A stretch of 64,000 nt of DNA from CAG-791 sp000431495 (lineage in GTDB: Bacteria > Bacillota > Clostridia > Lachnospirales > Lachnospiraceae): assembly GCA_052117605.1 (NCBI GenBank), contig JBQKIT010000005.1. The stretch is one strand, 5' to 3'. Within the stretch, counting starts at the first letter, position 1; every line of letters starts with the position of its first letter. The translations under genes and the position numbers were made by a program. The notes below the pieces were generated by a model. The model was not told the DNA's origin and did not search any database. It worked only from the letters and a program-made list of their open reading frames with translations. Positions 1 to 8,177 of the stretch are shown here, one piece after another.

Positions 1-117
1 TAGTCAGAGCTACAGGGAAAAATCAAAAGTCCCACAGTATCTGAATGTATTGAACCACCGAATCAAAAAGAAAGGAAAATGTTGATTTAGCTTCTGGAAT
101 CATCATACAAGGTCAAT

Positions 118-1308
118 ATGATTAATGAGCATTATCTGGAAATGCTGGGACATAAATCGGTGATTCGTGAGCTGGCGGAGTATGCAGCGGTGCGGGGGAA
201 GGAAATCGGCGAAGAGAATGTTTTTGATTTCAGCCTCGGAAATCCGTCCGTACCGGCACCGGGGAGCTTTACGGATGCGGCCATCCGACTGCTTCAGACC
301 GAGGAGCCGGTCAGACTCCACGGATACAGCCCGACGCTTGGAATACCGAGCGTAAAGGAGAAGATTGCGGCCTCTTTAAACCGCCGTTTTGGCATGAATT
401 ATACAGCGGGACATATTTTTCCCACTTCCGGCTGTGCGGGTGCGGTGGCGCATGCTCTTCGCGCTGTGACAAAGCCGGGGGATAAGGTACTGGTGCAGGC
501 GCCGTTTTTCCCGGAATACATTCCCTACATTAACGATACCGGGGCACAGATCGAGATCATTCCGGCAAGATTTGAGGATTTTCAGATTAATTTCGAGGCA
601 TTGGAGCAGATGCTGCAGCCTGGAGTAGCGGCAATTCTGATCAATTCCCCGAACAATCCGTCCGGCGTGGCATATACCGGAGAAACGCTGGAGAAGCTTT
701 CTTCTCTTCTGGCTGCGAAATCAAAGGAACTTGGCTACAATCTGTTCCTGATTTCGGATGAACCGTATCGGGAAATTGCCTTTGGCGGACGGGAAATTCC
801 GTACCCGGCACGTTTCTATCCGCATACGCTGACCTGCTATTCCTTCTCGAAATCCCTGTCGGTTCCGGGAGAACGAATCGGATATGTGGCAGTATGCCCG
901 GAGTGCGAGCATGCAGAGGACATTGTCCCGATGTGCGGACAGATTTCCAGAGGAATCGGACATAACTGCCCGTCCTCACTGATTCAGCTGGCCGCTGCGG
1001 AAGCGGTAGATGATACTGCAGATCTGTCGGTCTATGAAACCAACATGGAGCTTTTGTATGAAACCTTCCGGGAGCTTGGATTTGAAGTAAAAAAGCCGGA
1101 TGGAACGTTTTATATTATGCCGAAGGCTCTGGAAGAGGACGCGGTTTCGTTCTGCCGGAAGGCGCAGAAGTATGACCTTATTTTTGTTCCCTGTGATGCA
1201 TTTCATGCGCCCGGCTATTTCCGGGTTGCTTACTGCATTGATACGGAGAAGGTCAGACGCTCGCTGCCGGTGATTCGCAGATTTGTGAAAGAGGTGTATG
1301 GAGGGTAA
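118..1308 (+). CDS. PLP-dependent aminotransferase (class I/II)
   Basis: A 396-residue fold-type I aminotransferase that would move an amino group between an amino acid and a 2-oxo acid in the cytoplasm. Visible motifs are SPNNPSG around residue 178-183, SDEPY at 213-217, and SFSKSLSVPGERIGY, where K245 is the expected Schiff-base lysine and R253 is in the usual phosphate-binding position. Length matches the AspC-like family. The ATG at 118 has only a weak AAGG upstream (109-112). A 52-base gap separates it from uppP, so the two could share a transcript. The substrate cannot be read from the sequence; aspartate, aromatic amino acids or alanine are all possible. No terminator is visible after it. 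Confidence 0.85.
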   Translation: MINEHYLEMLGHKSVIRELAEYAAVRGKEIGEENVFDFSLGNPSVPAPGSFTDAAIRLLQTEEPVRLHGYSPTLGIPSVKEKIAASLNRRFGMNYTAGHIFPTSGCAGAVAHALRAVTKPGDKVLVQAPFFPEYIPYINDTGAQIEIIPARFEDFQINFEALEQMLQPGVAAILINSPNNPSGVAYTGETLEKLSSLLAAKSKELGYNLFLISDEPYREIAFGGREIPYPARFYPHTLTCYSFSKSLSVPGERIGYVAVCPECEHAEDIVPMCGQISRGIGHNCPSSLIQLAAAEAVDDTADLSVYETNMELLYETFRELGFEVKKPDGTFYIMPKALEEDAVSFCRKAQKYDLIFVPCDAFHAPGYFRVAYCIDTEKVRRSLPVIRRFVKEVYGG

Positions 1309-1360
1309 TACCTGACGGAAGCAGGGACCGCGAAGAAAACGCGGCGGAAAGGATTGCAAT

Positions 1361-2203
1361 ATGCTGGAAATTTTGAAGGCAGTGCTGTTTGGTGTTGTGG
1401 AGGGCATTACAGAATGGCTCCCTATCAGCAGCACAGGCCATATGATTCTGCTGAATGAATTCGTGAAGCTGAATGTGTCTTCACAGTTCTGGGACATGTT
1501 TCTTGTGGTGATTCAGTTCGGAGCCATTCTGGCGGTGATTCTTCTGTACTGGAAAACGATCTGGCCGCTTGGAATTTACAGACACCGCAAAAGAACTCGC
1601 ATTGTATGGAAAAAAGACACGCTGAGCCTGTGGGGGAAGACAATTGTGGCCTGCATTCCTGCCGGAGTTGTGGGCGTTCTTCTGGATGACTGGCTGGATG
1701 AGCATCTTTATAACTGGCTGGTGGTTGCAATCATGCTGATTCTGGTCGGCGTTGCGTTCCTGGTAGTGGAAAAGGTCATGAAGGACCGCAAGCCACAGAT
1801 CACGGAGCTGAAGGATCTTGGGATGAAGCAGGCACTGATCATCGGAATGTTTCAGCTGATTGCCGCGGTTTTCCCCGGAACCTCGAGATCCGGTGCTACC
1901 ATCATCGGCGGCCTGATGATCGGTGTGTCCCGCACAGTTGCAGCGGAGTTTACATTCATTCTGGCAATTCCTGTTATGGCAGGTGCGAGCCTTCTGAAGA
2001 TGCTGAAATTCGGATTTCATTTTACCGGCATGGAAACAGCGGTTCTGGGAACAGGCATGGTGGTTGCGTTTGTGGTATCTGTGATTGTCATCCGTTTCCT
2101 GATGGGTTACATCCGCAAACATGACTTCAAGCCCTTTGGCTGGTACCGTATTGTCCTTGGTGCTCTGGTGATTGTGTATTTCGCCCTGATTCGCGGAGTC
2201 TGA
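1361..2203 (+). CDS. uppP: Undecaprenyl-diphosphatase UppP/BacA
   Basis: An integral membrane enzyme of 280 residues that dephosphorylates undecaprenyl diphosphate so the lipid carrier can be reused for peptidoglycan synthesis; its amount influences bacitracin resistance. The two family signatures are present: EGITEWLPISSTGH near residues 14-27, and PGTSRSGATIIGG near 168-180. Several hydrophobic helices follow in the usual order and the length is normal for the family. An AAAGGA at about 1345-1350 serves the ATG at 1361. It follows the aminotransferase after 52 bases and is followed by a separately promoted gene. Confidence 0.95.
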   Translation: MLEILKAVLFGVVEGITEWLPISSTGHMILLNEFVKLNVSSQFWDMFLVVIQFGAILAVILLYWKTIWPLGIYRHRKRTRIVWKKDTLSLWGKTIVACIPAGVVGVLLDDWLDEHLYNWLVVAIMLILVGVAFLVVEKVMKDRKPQITELKDLGMKQALIIGMFQLIAAVFPGTSRSGATIIGGLMIGVSRTVAAEFTFILAIPVMAGASLLKMLKFGFHFTGMETAVLGTGMVVAFVVSVIVIRFLMGYIRKHDFKPFGWYRIVLGALVIVYFALIRGV

Positions 2204-2264
2204 GCTTTTTGATGACAGAAGCAGCAAAATCACTAAATAATATGTGAAAATTTCAGTGAATTTG

Positions 2265-2293
2265 TTGACAGACAATTTGGGGTGTGGTACCGT
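2265..2293 (+). promoter_or_regulatory. Sigma-A-type promoter for the DUF6465-like gene
   Basis: A perfect TTGACA at 2265-2270 is followed after 17 bases by TACCGT at 2288-2293. The -10 box is weak, but TGTGG just upstream of it may compensate. The coding start lies about 58 bases downstream. Confidence 0.55.
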
Positions 2294-2351
2294 TTATCGC
2301 ATAAAAATAACATTTCATCAGATTTTGACTGATCGAAAGGAGAGATTCGGG

Positions 2352-2903
2352 ATGAGTACGGAAAAGAAGCCTACGGCGACCGTGAAGGCAAGTTTTATCT
2401 CGACGAAGACAGAAGATACAAAGGTACCGGCTAAGAAAGAGGAGAAGAAAGTGGAAAAGAAGGCAGAGAAGAAGGCTGTTGCAGTAAAGGCGGAGGAGAA
2501 GAAGGCAGTTCCCGCAGTAAAGGCAGAAGAGAAGAAGGCAGTTCCTGCAGTAAAGGCCGAGGAGAAGAAGGCAGTTCCTGCAGTAAAGGCGGAAAAGAAG
2601 AAAGCGGTTCCTGCAGCGAAGGCTGAGAAGAAGGCACCTGCAGCAAAGGCCGAGAAGAAGGCACCTGCAGCAAAGGCTGAGAAGAAGGCACCTGCAGCGA
2701 AGGCAGCAGCAGAGGTCGTCCTTCAGTGGAACGGAAATGACTACACCTATGACAGGCTTCTTCAGTCTGCAAAGGACGTATGGCAGTATGACCAGGGCAA
2801 GAATGTTGCTGACTTCAAGAAGGCTGTTATTTATGTAAAGCCGGAAGAGGGAAAGGCATACGTTGTTGTCAACGATACCGATGAGCTTTCCTTTGATATC
2901 TGA
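2352..2903 (+). CDS. Lys/Ala/Pro-repeat protein, DUF6465-like
   Basis: A 183-residue protein of two parts. Residues 1-44 are Lys/Glu-rich; residues 45-118 are tandem repeats, first an 11-residue unit VKAEEKKAVPA (about four copies), then a 9-residue unit AEKKAPAAK (three to four copies). Residues 121-183 form a compact acidic domain starting VVLQWNGNDYTYDR and ending in DTDELSFDI. The C-terminal part resembles what I recall as DUF6465, a family common in Lachnospiraceae and of unknown function; the Lys/Ala/Pro tail resembles histone-H1-like or nucleoid proteins, but that is only a resemblance. The ATG at 2352 is chosen because AAAGGAG lies at 2336-2342; an earlier in-frame start would fall inside the promoter. 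It has its own promoter and terminator. Confidence 0.65.
   Translation: MSTEKKPTATVKASFISTKTEDTKVPAKKEEKKVEKKAEKKAVAVKAEEKKAVPAVKAEEKKAVPAVKAEEKKAVPAVKAEKKKAVPAAKAEKKAPAAKAEKKAPAAKAEKKAPAAKAAAEVVLQWNGNDYTYDRLLQSAKDVWQYDQGKNVADFKKAVIYVKPEEGKAYVVVNDTDELSFDI
2484..2705 (+). repeat. In-frame tandem repeats in the DUF6465-like gene
   Basis: Consecutive 33-base units encoding VKAEEKKAVPA change into 27-base units encoding AEKKAPAAK. Copies differ at third positions and at a few amino acids. The repeat keeps the reading frame throughout, so copy number could vary by slippage without breaking the gene. Confidence 0.85.
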
Positions 2904-2937
2904 TCCCGATCTGTGAATTTTATATCAGAAGCGTAGA

Positions 2938-2978
2938 ACCGCAGGCACCTGCATAAACAGCAGATGCCTGCGGTTTTT
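2938..2978 (+). terminator. Rho-independent terminator after the DUF6465-like gene
   Basis: Arms CCGCAGGCA (2939-2947) and TGCCTGCGG (2965-2973) pair, extended inward by CTGC/GCAG across one mismatch and outward by AA/TT. Five T residues follow directly. Confidence 0.9.
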
Positions 2979-3002
2979 ATAATTTCTTAATTGATCTGCC
3001 CG

Positions 3003-3031
3003 TTGACATTAAAGGGGGGCAGTGCTAGATT
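3003..3031 (+). promoter_or_regulatory. Promoter of the hrcA heat-shock operon
   Basis: TTGACA at 3003-3008 and TAGATT at 3026-3031 are 17 bases apart. The CIRCE operator begins 13 bases after the -10 box, the arrangement expected for HrcA repression of a sigma-A promoter. Confidence 0.8.
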
Positions 3032-3044
3032 ATGTTCATGGTTG

Positions 3045-3071
3045 TTAGCACTCAATGATGATGAGTGCTAA
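3045..3071 (+). promoter_or_regulatory. CIRCE operator (HrcA binding site)
   Basis: A perfect CIRCE element: TTAGCACTC, nine bases, GAGTGCTAA. It sits between the hrcA promoter and the hrcA start codon. It is the only copy in the window, so grpE, dnaK and dnaJ are probably controlled through this one site. Confidence 0.97.
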
Positions 3072-3091
3072 CAATGATAACAGGAGGGAGA

Positions 3092-4120
3092 ATGGAACTG
3101 CAGGAAAGAAAAATGAAAATATTGCAGGCCATTATCCGAAATTACCTGGAAACCGGAGAACCTGTAGGAAGCCGTACGATTTCCAAGTACACGGATCTGA
3201 ACCTCAGCTCGGCGACCATACGGAATGAGATGTCGGATCTGGAGGAGATGGGGCTGATCACTCAGCCGCACACATCGGCAGGACGTATCCCTACGGATCA
3301 GGGCTACCGGGTGTATGTGGATGACATGCTGCGGGATGAGAAGAAAAAGCTCAGCAATATGCAGAGCGTTCTTCTGGAGAAGCAGGACCGGCTTGAAAAC
3401 CTGCTGCAGGATGTTGCGAAGCTTCTGGCGGTCAACACCAAGTATGCTTCGATGATCTCCGCACCGGAGATCCGGCAGAATAAGATCAAGTTCATTCAGC
3501 TGTCGCAGGTTGACGCAGAGAACATTCTGGCCGTGATCGTGATCGAAGGCAACGTGGTCCGCAATACCATGATTCGCGTGAATGATGTGCTGGATCAGAA
3601 AACGCTGTTCCGGCTGAACATGATTCTGAACAATGCGCTTTGCGGAATCCCGGTGGAGGCAGTCAATCTCGGAACCATTGCTTCTATTAAGAAGCAGGCC
3701 GGAGAACACGATGAGATCATTGAGAATGTGATCAATGCGGCGGCACAGGCGGTGCGGCCGGATGACAATCCGAAGATTTACACAAGCGGAGCCACCAACA
3801 TTCTTCGCTACCCGGAGCTTGCCGGTGATACCACACAGATGGGTGAGCTGATCAGTAATTTCGAAGAGAAAGAGGCCCTGGGAAGTCTTGTTCAGGAAAC
3901 GCTTTCGGAGAGCGGCGAGAATGGCATTCAGGTTTATATCGGCAACGAGATGCCGATGAACGGAATGCAGAACTGCAGCGTTGTTACAGCAACCTACGAT
4001 CTCGGTGAAGGCATGAAGGGAACGGTCGGAGTGATCGGACCGAAACGTATGGATTACGACAGAGTGATCGGAGTCATGCAGGAAATTATGAAGCAGCTGG
4101 ATACTCTGTATAAGAAATGA
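3092..4120 (+). CDS. hrcA: Heat-inducible transcription repressor HrcA
   Basis: HrcA represses class I heat-shock genes by binding CIRCE and is kept active by GroEL. The protein has 342 residues, normal for the family. The N-terminal winged helix is recognisable (RKMKILQAIIRNYLETGEPVG followed by SSATIRNEMSDLEEMGLI and the family hallmark HTSAGRIPTDQGYR). The start at 3092 is supported by AGGAGG at 3082-3087; a possible earlier start at 3065 would lie inside CIRCE and has no ribosome binding site. The gene is first in the operon and represses itself. Its stop codon overlaps an ATG at 4117, but grpE most likely starts at 4132. Confidence 0.97.
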   Translation: MELQERKMKILQAIIRNYLETGEPVGSRTISKYTDLNLSSATIRNEMSDLEEMGLITQPHTSAGRIPTDQGYRVYVDDMLRDEKKKLSNMQSVLLEKQDRLENLLQDVAKLLAVNTKYASMISAPEIRQNKIKFIQLSQVDAENILAVIVIEGNVVRNTMIRVNDVLDQKTLFRLNMILNNALCGIPVEAVNLGTIASIKKQAGEHDEIIENVINAAAQAVRPDDNPKIYTSGATNILRYPELAGDTTQMGELISNFEEKEALGSLVQETLSESGENGIQVYIGNEMPMNGMQNCSVVTATYDLGEGMKGTVGVIGPKRMDYDRVIGVMQEIMKQLDTLYKK

Positions 4121-4131
4121 TGGAGGAAGCT

Positions 4132-4800
4132 ATGGCAGAAGAATATAAGAATCCGGATACCGGACAGGAAGAAATGAAGGATACCGCGCAGATCCCGGTT
4201 GAGGATCAGAAGGCGGAAGAAGAGATTCAGGCAGAAGACTGTGGAAATTCTGATTCCGGAGATACGGAACAGACAGCCGGAAATGCGGAGGCGGATGCCA
4301 AAGCGGGAACCACAGACAAGAAGGGCTTCTTCTCCAAGAACAAGAAGGCGGACAAGGAGAAGGCAGGAATGCAGGAGAAGATCGATTCTCTGGAGGATCG
4401 CGTACGTCGGCAGATGGCGGAGTTTGATAATTACCGCAAGCGAACCGACAAGGAGAAGGAGCAGATGTTCTCCATGGGCGAGCGGAGCGTCATTGAGAAG
4501 ATTCTACCGATTGTGGATAACTTCGAGAGAGGCTTTGATAGCGTGGACGAGTCGGATAAGGATGATGCGTTCGTGATCGGTATGCAGAAGATTTATACAC
4601 AGCTGACCAAGCAGCTCGAAGCACTTGGGGTAAAGCCGATCGAGGCAGTAGGCAAGGAATTTGATCCGAATATGCACAACGCGGTGATGCAGGTGGAGAG
4701 TCAGGAGTACGAAAGCGGGATTGTGGCACAGGAGCTTCTGAAGGGCTACATGTATCATGATCAGGTGCTTCGCCACAGCATGGTGGCCGTTGTACAGTGA
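4132..4800 (+). CDS. grpE: Nucleotide exchange factor GrpE
   Basis: GrpE releases ADP from DnaK and so completes the chaperone cycle. The protein has 222 residues. Residues 1 to about 80 are a highly charged Glu/Asp/Lys-rich tail with low complexity; the GrpE coiled coil and beta domain follow, with the conserved stretch FDNYRKRTDKE and the C-terminal GKEFDPNMHNAVMQVE region. The ATG at 4132 is preferred over ATGs at 4117 and 4120 because GGAGG lies at 4122-4126 with five-base spacing. The start is 11 bases after the hrcA stop, so translation may be coupled. The charged tail is longer than in many homologs. Confidence 0.96.
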   Translation: MAEEYKNPDTGQEEMKDTAQIPVEDQKAEEEIQAEDCGNSDSGDTEQTAGNAEADAKAGTTDKKGFFSKNKKADKEKAGMQEKIDSLEDRVRRQMAEFDNYRKRTDKEKEQMFSMGERSVIEKILPIVDNFERGFDSVDESDKDDAFVIGMQKIYTQLTKQLEALGVKPIEAVGKEFDPNMHNAVMQVESQEYESGIVAQELLKGYMYHDQVLRHSMVAVVQ

Positions 4801-4926
4801 GCCGGAAGCCGGAGAGAACATTTGGAAAATCAGTCCCCGCAAGGGGTTGATCGTATAGATGAAACAGGAAACGTGACAGTATTGAAATAGATCAGAGTGC
4901 CGCAGGGCACGGAAACGGAGAAGATT

Positions 4927-6801
4927 ATGAGTAAGATTATTGGTATCGATTTAGGAACAACCAATAGCTGCGTTGCAGTCATGGAAGGTGGTCAGCCTAC
5001 CGTTATTGCAAACAAGGAAGGTGCGAGAACGACTCCTTCCGTAGTAGCTTTCACGAAGAACGGAGACCGTCTGGTCGGTGAGCCGGCGAAGCGCCAGGCT
5101 GTTACCAATGCGGAGAACACCGTTTCTTCTATTAAGAGAGACATGGGTACGGACAACGGACGTACACTCAATGGCAAGAAATACAGCCCGCAGCAGATTT
5201 CCGCAATGATTCTTCAGAAGCTGAAGGACGATGCAGAGAGCTATCTGGGCGAGAAGGTCAGCGAGGCAGTCATTACGGTTCCGGCATACTTCAACGATGC
5301 ACAGCGTCAGGCAACCAAGGATGCAGGAAAGATCGCAGGACTGGATGTAAAGCGTATCATCAACGAGCCTACGGCAGCTGCACTGGCATATGGTCTGGAC
5401 AACGAGAAGGAACAGAAGATCATGGTTTATGACCTTGGCGGCGGTACCTTCGATGTTTCCATCATCGAGATCGGCGACGGTGTCATCGAGGTTCTTTCCA
5501 CCAATGGTGATACACACCTTGGCGGTGATGATTTTGATGAGCGCATCATGGAATGGATGGTCAGCGAATTCAAGGCAAAGGAAGGCGTGGATCTGTCCGG
5601 CGATAAGATGGCAATGCAGAGACTGAAGGAAGCCGCTGAGAAGGCGAAGAAGGAGCTTTCCTCCGCAACCACTACAAACATCAACCTTCCGTTCATTACG
5701 GCAACCGCAGAGGGCCCGAAGCACTTCGACATGGATCTGTCCAGAGCAAAGTTCGAGGATCTGATTCGTGATCTGGTTGAGAAGACGGCAATTCCGGTAC
5801 AGAATGCAATGAAGGACGCGGGACTGACCAATGCAGACCTTGGAAAGGTTCTTCTGGTTGGTGGTTCTACCAGAGTTCCCTGCGTACAGGAAAAGGTTCG
5901 CCAGCTGACCGGTCAGGAGCCCTCCAAGAGCCTGAACCCGGATGAGTGTGTGGCAATCGGTGCTGCGATTCAGGGCGGCAAGCTTGCAGGTGATGCAGGC
6001 GCCGGGGATGTCCTTCTTCTGGATGTCACTCCTCTGACGCTGTCGATTGAGACAATGGGAGGCATTGCAACTCCTCTGATCGAGAGAAATACCACGATCC
6101 CGACCAAGAAGAGCCAGATCTTCTCAACAGCAGCAGATAACCAGACTGCAGTGGATATCAATGTTCTGCAGGGTGAGCGTAAGTTTGCAAGAGACAACAA
6201 GTCTCTCGGTCAGTTCCGTCTGGATGGAATTCCGCCGGCAATGAGAGGTGTTCCGCAGATCGAGGTTACCTTCGATATTGATGCAAACGGCATTGTTACC
6301 GTATCTGCAAAGGATCTTGGAACCGGCAAGGAACAGCACATCACCATCACCGGCGGCTCCAGCATGTCGGATGACGATATTGAGAAGGCAATCAAGGATG
6401 CCAAGGAGTACGAGGCACAGGATAAGAAGAGAAAAGAAGCGGTCGATGCAAGAAACGATGCTGACTCTGCAGTCTTCCAGATTGAGAAGGCACTGAAGGA
6501 AGCAGGCGACAAGGTGGATGCCGGAAACAAGGCTACGGTTGAGTCGGATCTTGCAGAGCTGAAGGCAGTTCTGGATCGCACAAAGGATCAGCCTGATATG
6601 AGCGATGCGGATGTGGATGCTCTGAAGTCCGGCAAGGAGAAGCTGATGAATGATTCTCAGCAGCTCTTCAATGCAATGTACCAGAACATGCAGCAGAATC
6701 AGCAGGCCGGCGGCCAGCAGGCAGGACCGAACCCGGATATGGGCGGTCAGCAGAACAGCGGCGCCGATGATGTGGTAGATGGTGATTACAGGGAAGTCTG
6801 A
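4927..6801 (+). CDS. dnaK: Molecular chaperone DnaK (Hsp70)
   Basis: Cytoplasmic Hsp70 of 624 residues that binds exposed hydrophobic peptide segments under ATP control. The actin-like ATPase domain begins IIGIDLGTTNSCVAV and contains the Hsp70 signatures VYDLGGGTFDVSI and VLLVGGSTRVP; the substrate-binding domain starts near residue 380, and the C-terminus ends in a Gln/Gly-rich tail before DDVVDGDYREV. As in other Gram-positive DnaKs, the insertion typical of proteobacterial forms in the first lobe is missing. The start at 4927 follows a CGGAG at 4916-4920. The 126-base gap after grpE has no clear promoter but includes a short CCCC-GCAA-GGGG hairpin at 4835-4846. Confidence 0.98.
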   Translation: MSKIIGIDLGTTNSCVAVMEGGQPTVIANKEGARTTPSVVAFTKNGDRLVGEPAKRQAVTNAENTVSSIKRDMGTDNGRTLNGKKYSPQQISAMILQKLKDDAESYLGEKVSEAVITVPAYFNDAQRQATKDAGKIAGLDVKRIINEPTAAALAYGLDNEKEQKIMVYDLGGGTFDVSIIEIGDGVIEVLSTNGDTHLGGDDFDERIMEWMVSEFKAKEGVDLSGDKMAMQRLKEAAEKAKKELSSATTTNINLPFITATAEGPKHFDMDLSRAKFEDLIRDLVEKTAIPVQNAMKDAGLTNADLGKVLLVGGSTRVPCVQEKVRQLTGQEPSKSLNPDECVAIGAAIQGGKLAGDAGAGDVLLLDVTPLTLSIETMGGIATPLIERNTTIPTKKSQIFSTAADNQTAVDINVLQGERKFARDNKSLGQFRLDGIPPAMRGVPQIEVTFDIDANGIVTVSAKDLGTGKEQHITITGGSSMSDDDIEKAIKDAKEYEAQDKKRKEAVDARNDADSAVFQIEKALKEAGDKVDAGNKATVESDLAELKAVLDRTKDQPDMSDADVDALKSGKEKLMNDSQQLFNAMYQNMQQNQQAGGQQAGPNPDMGGQQNSGADDVVDGDYREV

Positions 6802-6835
6802 TCACGAAGCTTGAAAAGCCGCAGACAATGAAATA

Positions 6836-6877
6836 ATATGGTATAGCCCGGGGCGGGGAATCCGTTCCGGGCCATAT
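6836..6877 (+). other. Intercistronic hairpin between dnaK and dnaJ
   Basis: ATATG (6836-6840) and GCCCGG (6846-6851) pair with CCGGGC (6867-6872) and CATAT (6873-6877), leaving a five-base bulge on the 5' side and a 15-base loop. No T-run follows, so an RNA-processing or transcript-stability element is more likely than a terminator. Confidence 0.6.
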
Positions 6878-6913
6878 CATTGACTAAGGGAATGCTAAGG
6901 ATTTGGAAGACTT

Positions 6914-8083
6914 ATGGCAGAGCAGAAACGCGATTATTATGAAGTGCTGGGTGTAGACAAGAATGCCTCGGAAGAGGAGATCAAGAAGGCATATCGGCAG
7001 CTGGCGAAGAAATATCATCCTGATGTAAATCCGAGTGAAGAGGCTGCAGCTCTTTTCAAGGAGGCATCGGAGGCCTATGCGGTGCTGAGTGACCCGAAGA
7101 AGCGTCAGCAGTATGATCAGTTCGGACATGCGGCGTTTGACGGAACCGGCGGCTATGGCGGCGGTGGCTTTGACTTCAATGGCGCGGACTTCGGAGATAT
7201 GTTCGGTGACATCTTCGGGGATCTGTTCGGCGGCGGAAGAGCAAGAACCAACCCGAACGGACCGATGAAGGGAGCCAGCATTCGCACGAGTGTCCGGATC
7301 AGCTTTATGGAGTCGGTATTCGGAACAACAAAGACGCTGACGCTGAGTCTGAAGGATCCGTGCCCTACCTGCAACGGAACCGGAGCAAAGCCGGGAACCA
7401 GCCCCAAGATGTGTCCGAAGTGCGGAGGCAAGGGACAGGTGGTCTATACACAGCAGTCCTTCTTCGGAACCGTCCGTAATGTTCAGACCTGCCCGAACTG
7501 CAGCGGAAGCGGCAAGATCATCGAGGAGAAATGCACGACCTGCGGAGGAAGCGGATACACCAGCAGCCGGAAGCAGATTGAGGTGACGATTCCGGCGGGA
7601 ATCCGGAGCGGAATGAGTGTCCGGATTTCCGAGAAGGGTGAGCCTGGAATCAACGGCGGCCCTCGCGGTGATCTGATGGTGGAGGTTCTTGTTGAGGAGG
7701 ATTCGAACTACTATCGTCAGGACAATGACCTGTACAGCAATGTCACGATTTCCTATGCGGTGGCAGCGCTGGGTGGCAGCATTGTGATCGACACGGTGGA
7801 TGGCAAGGTTCTGTACGATGTCAAGGAGGGGACCCAGACGGGGACCCGCGTGCGGCTGAAGGGCAAGGGAGTTCCGAGCCTTCAGAACAAGAACGTCCGC
7901 GGCGATCAGTATATTACACTGACGGTGGAGACACCGACCAAGCTCTCCAGAGAAGCACGTGAGCTTCTGGAGAAGTTTGATGAGGCAACAGGTGACAGCC
8001 TTCACGAGGCGGAACGTGTCCGGGACAACGGAGACGGTCCGAAGGAAACCGTGAAGGGAAAGCGCAAGAAATTCTGGAAATAA
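6914..8083 (+). CDS. dnaJ: Co-chaperone DnaJ (Hsp40)
   Basis: DnaJ delivers substrates to DnaK and stimulates its ATPase. The 389-residue protein has the complete type I layout: J domain with HPD at 35-37, a Gly/Phe-rich linker near 75-110, four CxxCxGxG zinc-binding repeats (CPTCNGTG, CPKCGGKG, CPNCSGSG, CTTCGGSG) around 150-215, and the C-terminal substrate-binding beta domains. It follows dnaK after 112 bases that contain a hairpin, and is followed by a second, longer hairpin before prmA. Expression should follow the CIRCE promoter unless the hairpins separate the messages. Confidence 0.98.
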   Translation: MAEQKRDYYEVLGVDKNASEEEIKKAYRQLAKKYHPDVNPSEEAAALFKEASEAYAVLSDPKKRQQYDQFGHAAFDGTGGYGGGGFDFNGADFGDMFGDIFGDLFGGGRARTNPNGPMKGASIRTSVRISFMESVFGTTKTLTLSLKDPCPTCNGTGAKPGTSPKMCPKCGGKGQVVYTQQSFFGTVRNVQTCPNCSGSGKIIEEKCTTCGGSGYTSSRKQIEVTIPAGIRSGMSVRISEKGEPGINGGPRGDLMVEVLVEEDSNYYRQDNDLYSNVTISYAVAALGGSIVIDTVDGKVLYDVKEGTQTGTRVRLKGKGVPSLQNKNVRGDQYITLTVETPTKLSREARELLEKFDEATGDSLHEAERVRDNGDGPKETVKGKRKKFWK

Positions 8084-8090
8084 AACGGTC

Positions 8091-8150
8091 CGCATCCCGG
8101 AGCCGGAGGAGAAAGCCTGATCATGGTTTTCTCCTCGGTTCCGGAATGCG
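8091..8150 (+). other. Long intercistronic hairpin between dnaJ and prmA
   Basis: An imperfect 24-base inverted repeat: the 5' arm starts CGCATCCCGGAGCCGG at 8091, the 3' arm ends GGTTCCGGAATGCG at 8150, with a roughly 12-base loop. Mismatches are few. There is no U-run after the stem, so it is not a classical terminator; it could protect the chaperone mRNA 3' end or reduce readthrough into prmA. Confidence 0.7.
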
Positions 8151-8177
8151 GCATTTGTCGTTATGTGAGGTGTGCTT

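Noticed and set aside
1..117. Promoter or gene end at the left edge
   Set aside because: Possible -35-like TTGAAC and TTGATT sequences have no matching -10; no coding end is recognisable.
2484..2705. Regular repeats that could suggest a CRISPR array or minisatellite
   Set aside because: There are no spacers of unique sequence; the units encode in-frame peptide repeats.
3065..3091. An earlier in-frame start for hrcA
   Set aside because: It lies inside the CIRCE operator and has no ribosome binding site, while AGGAGG is correctly placed for the ATG at 3092.
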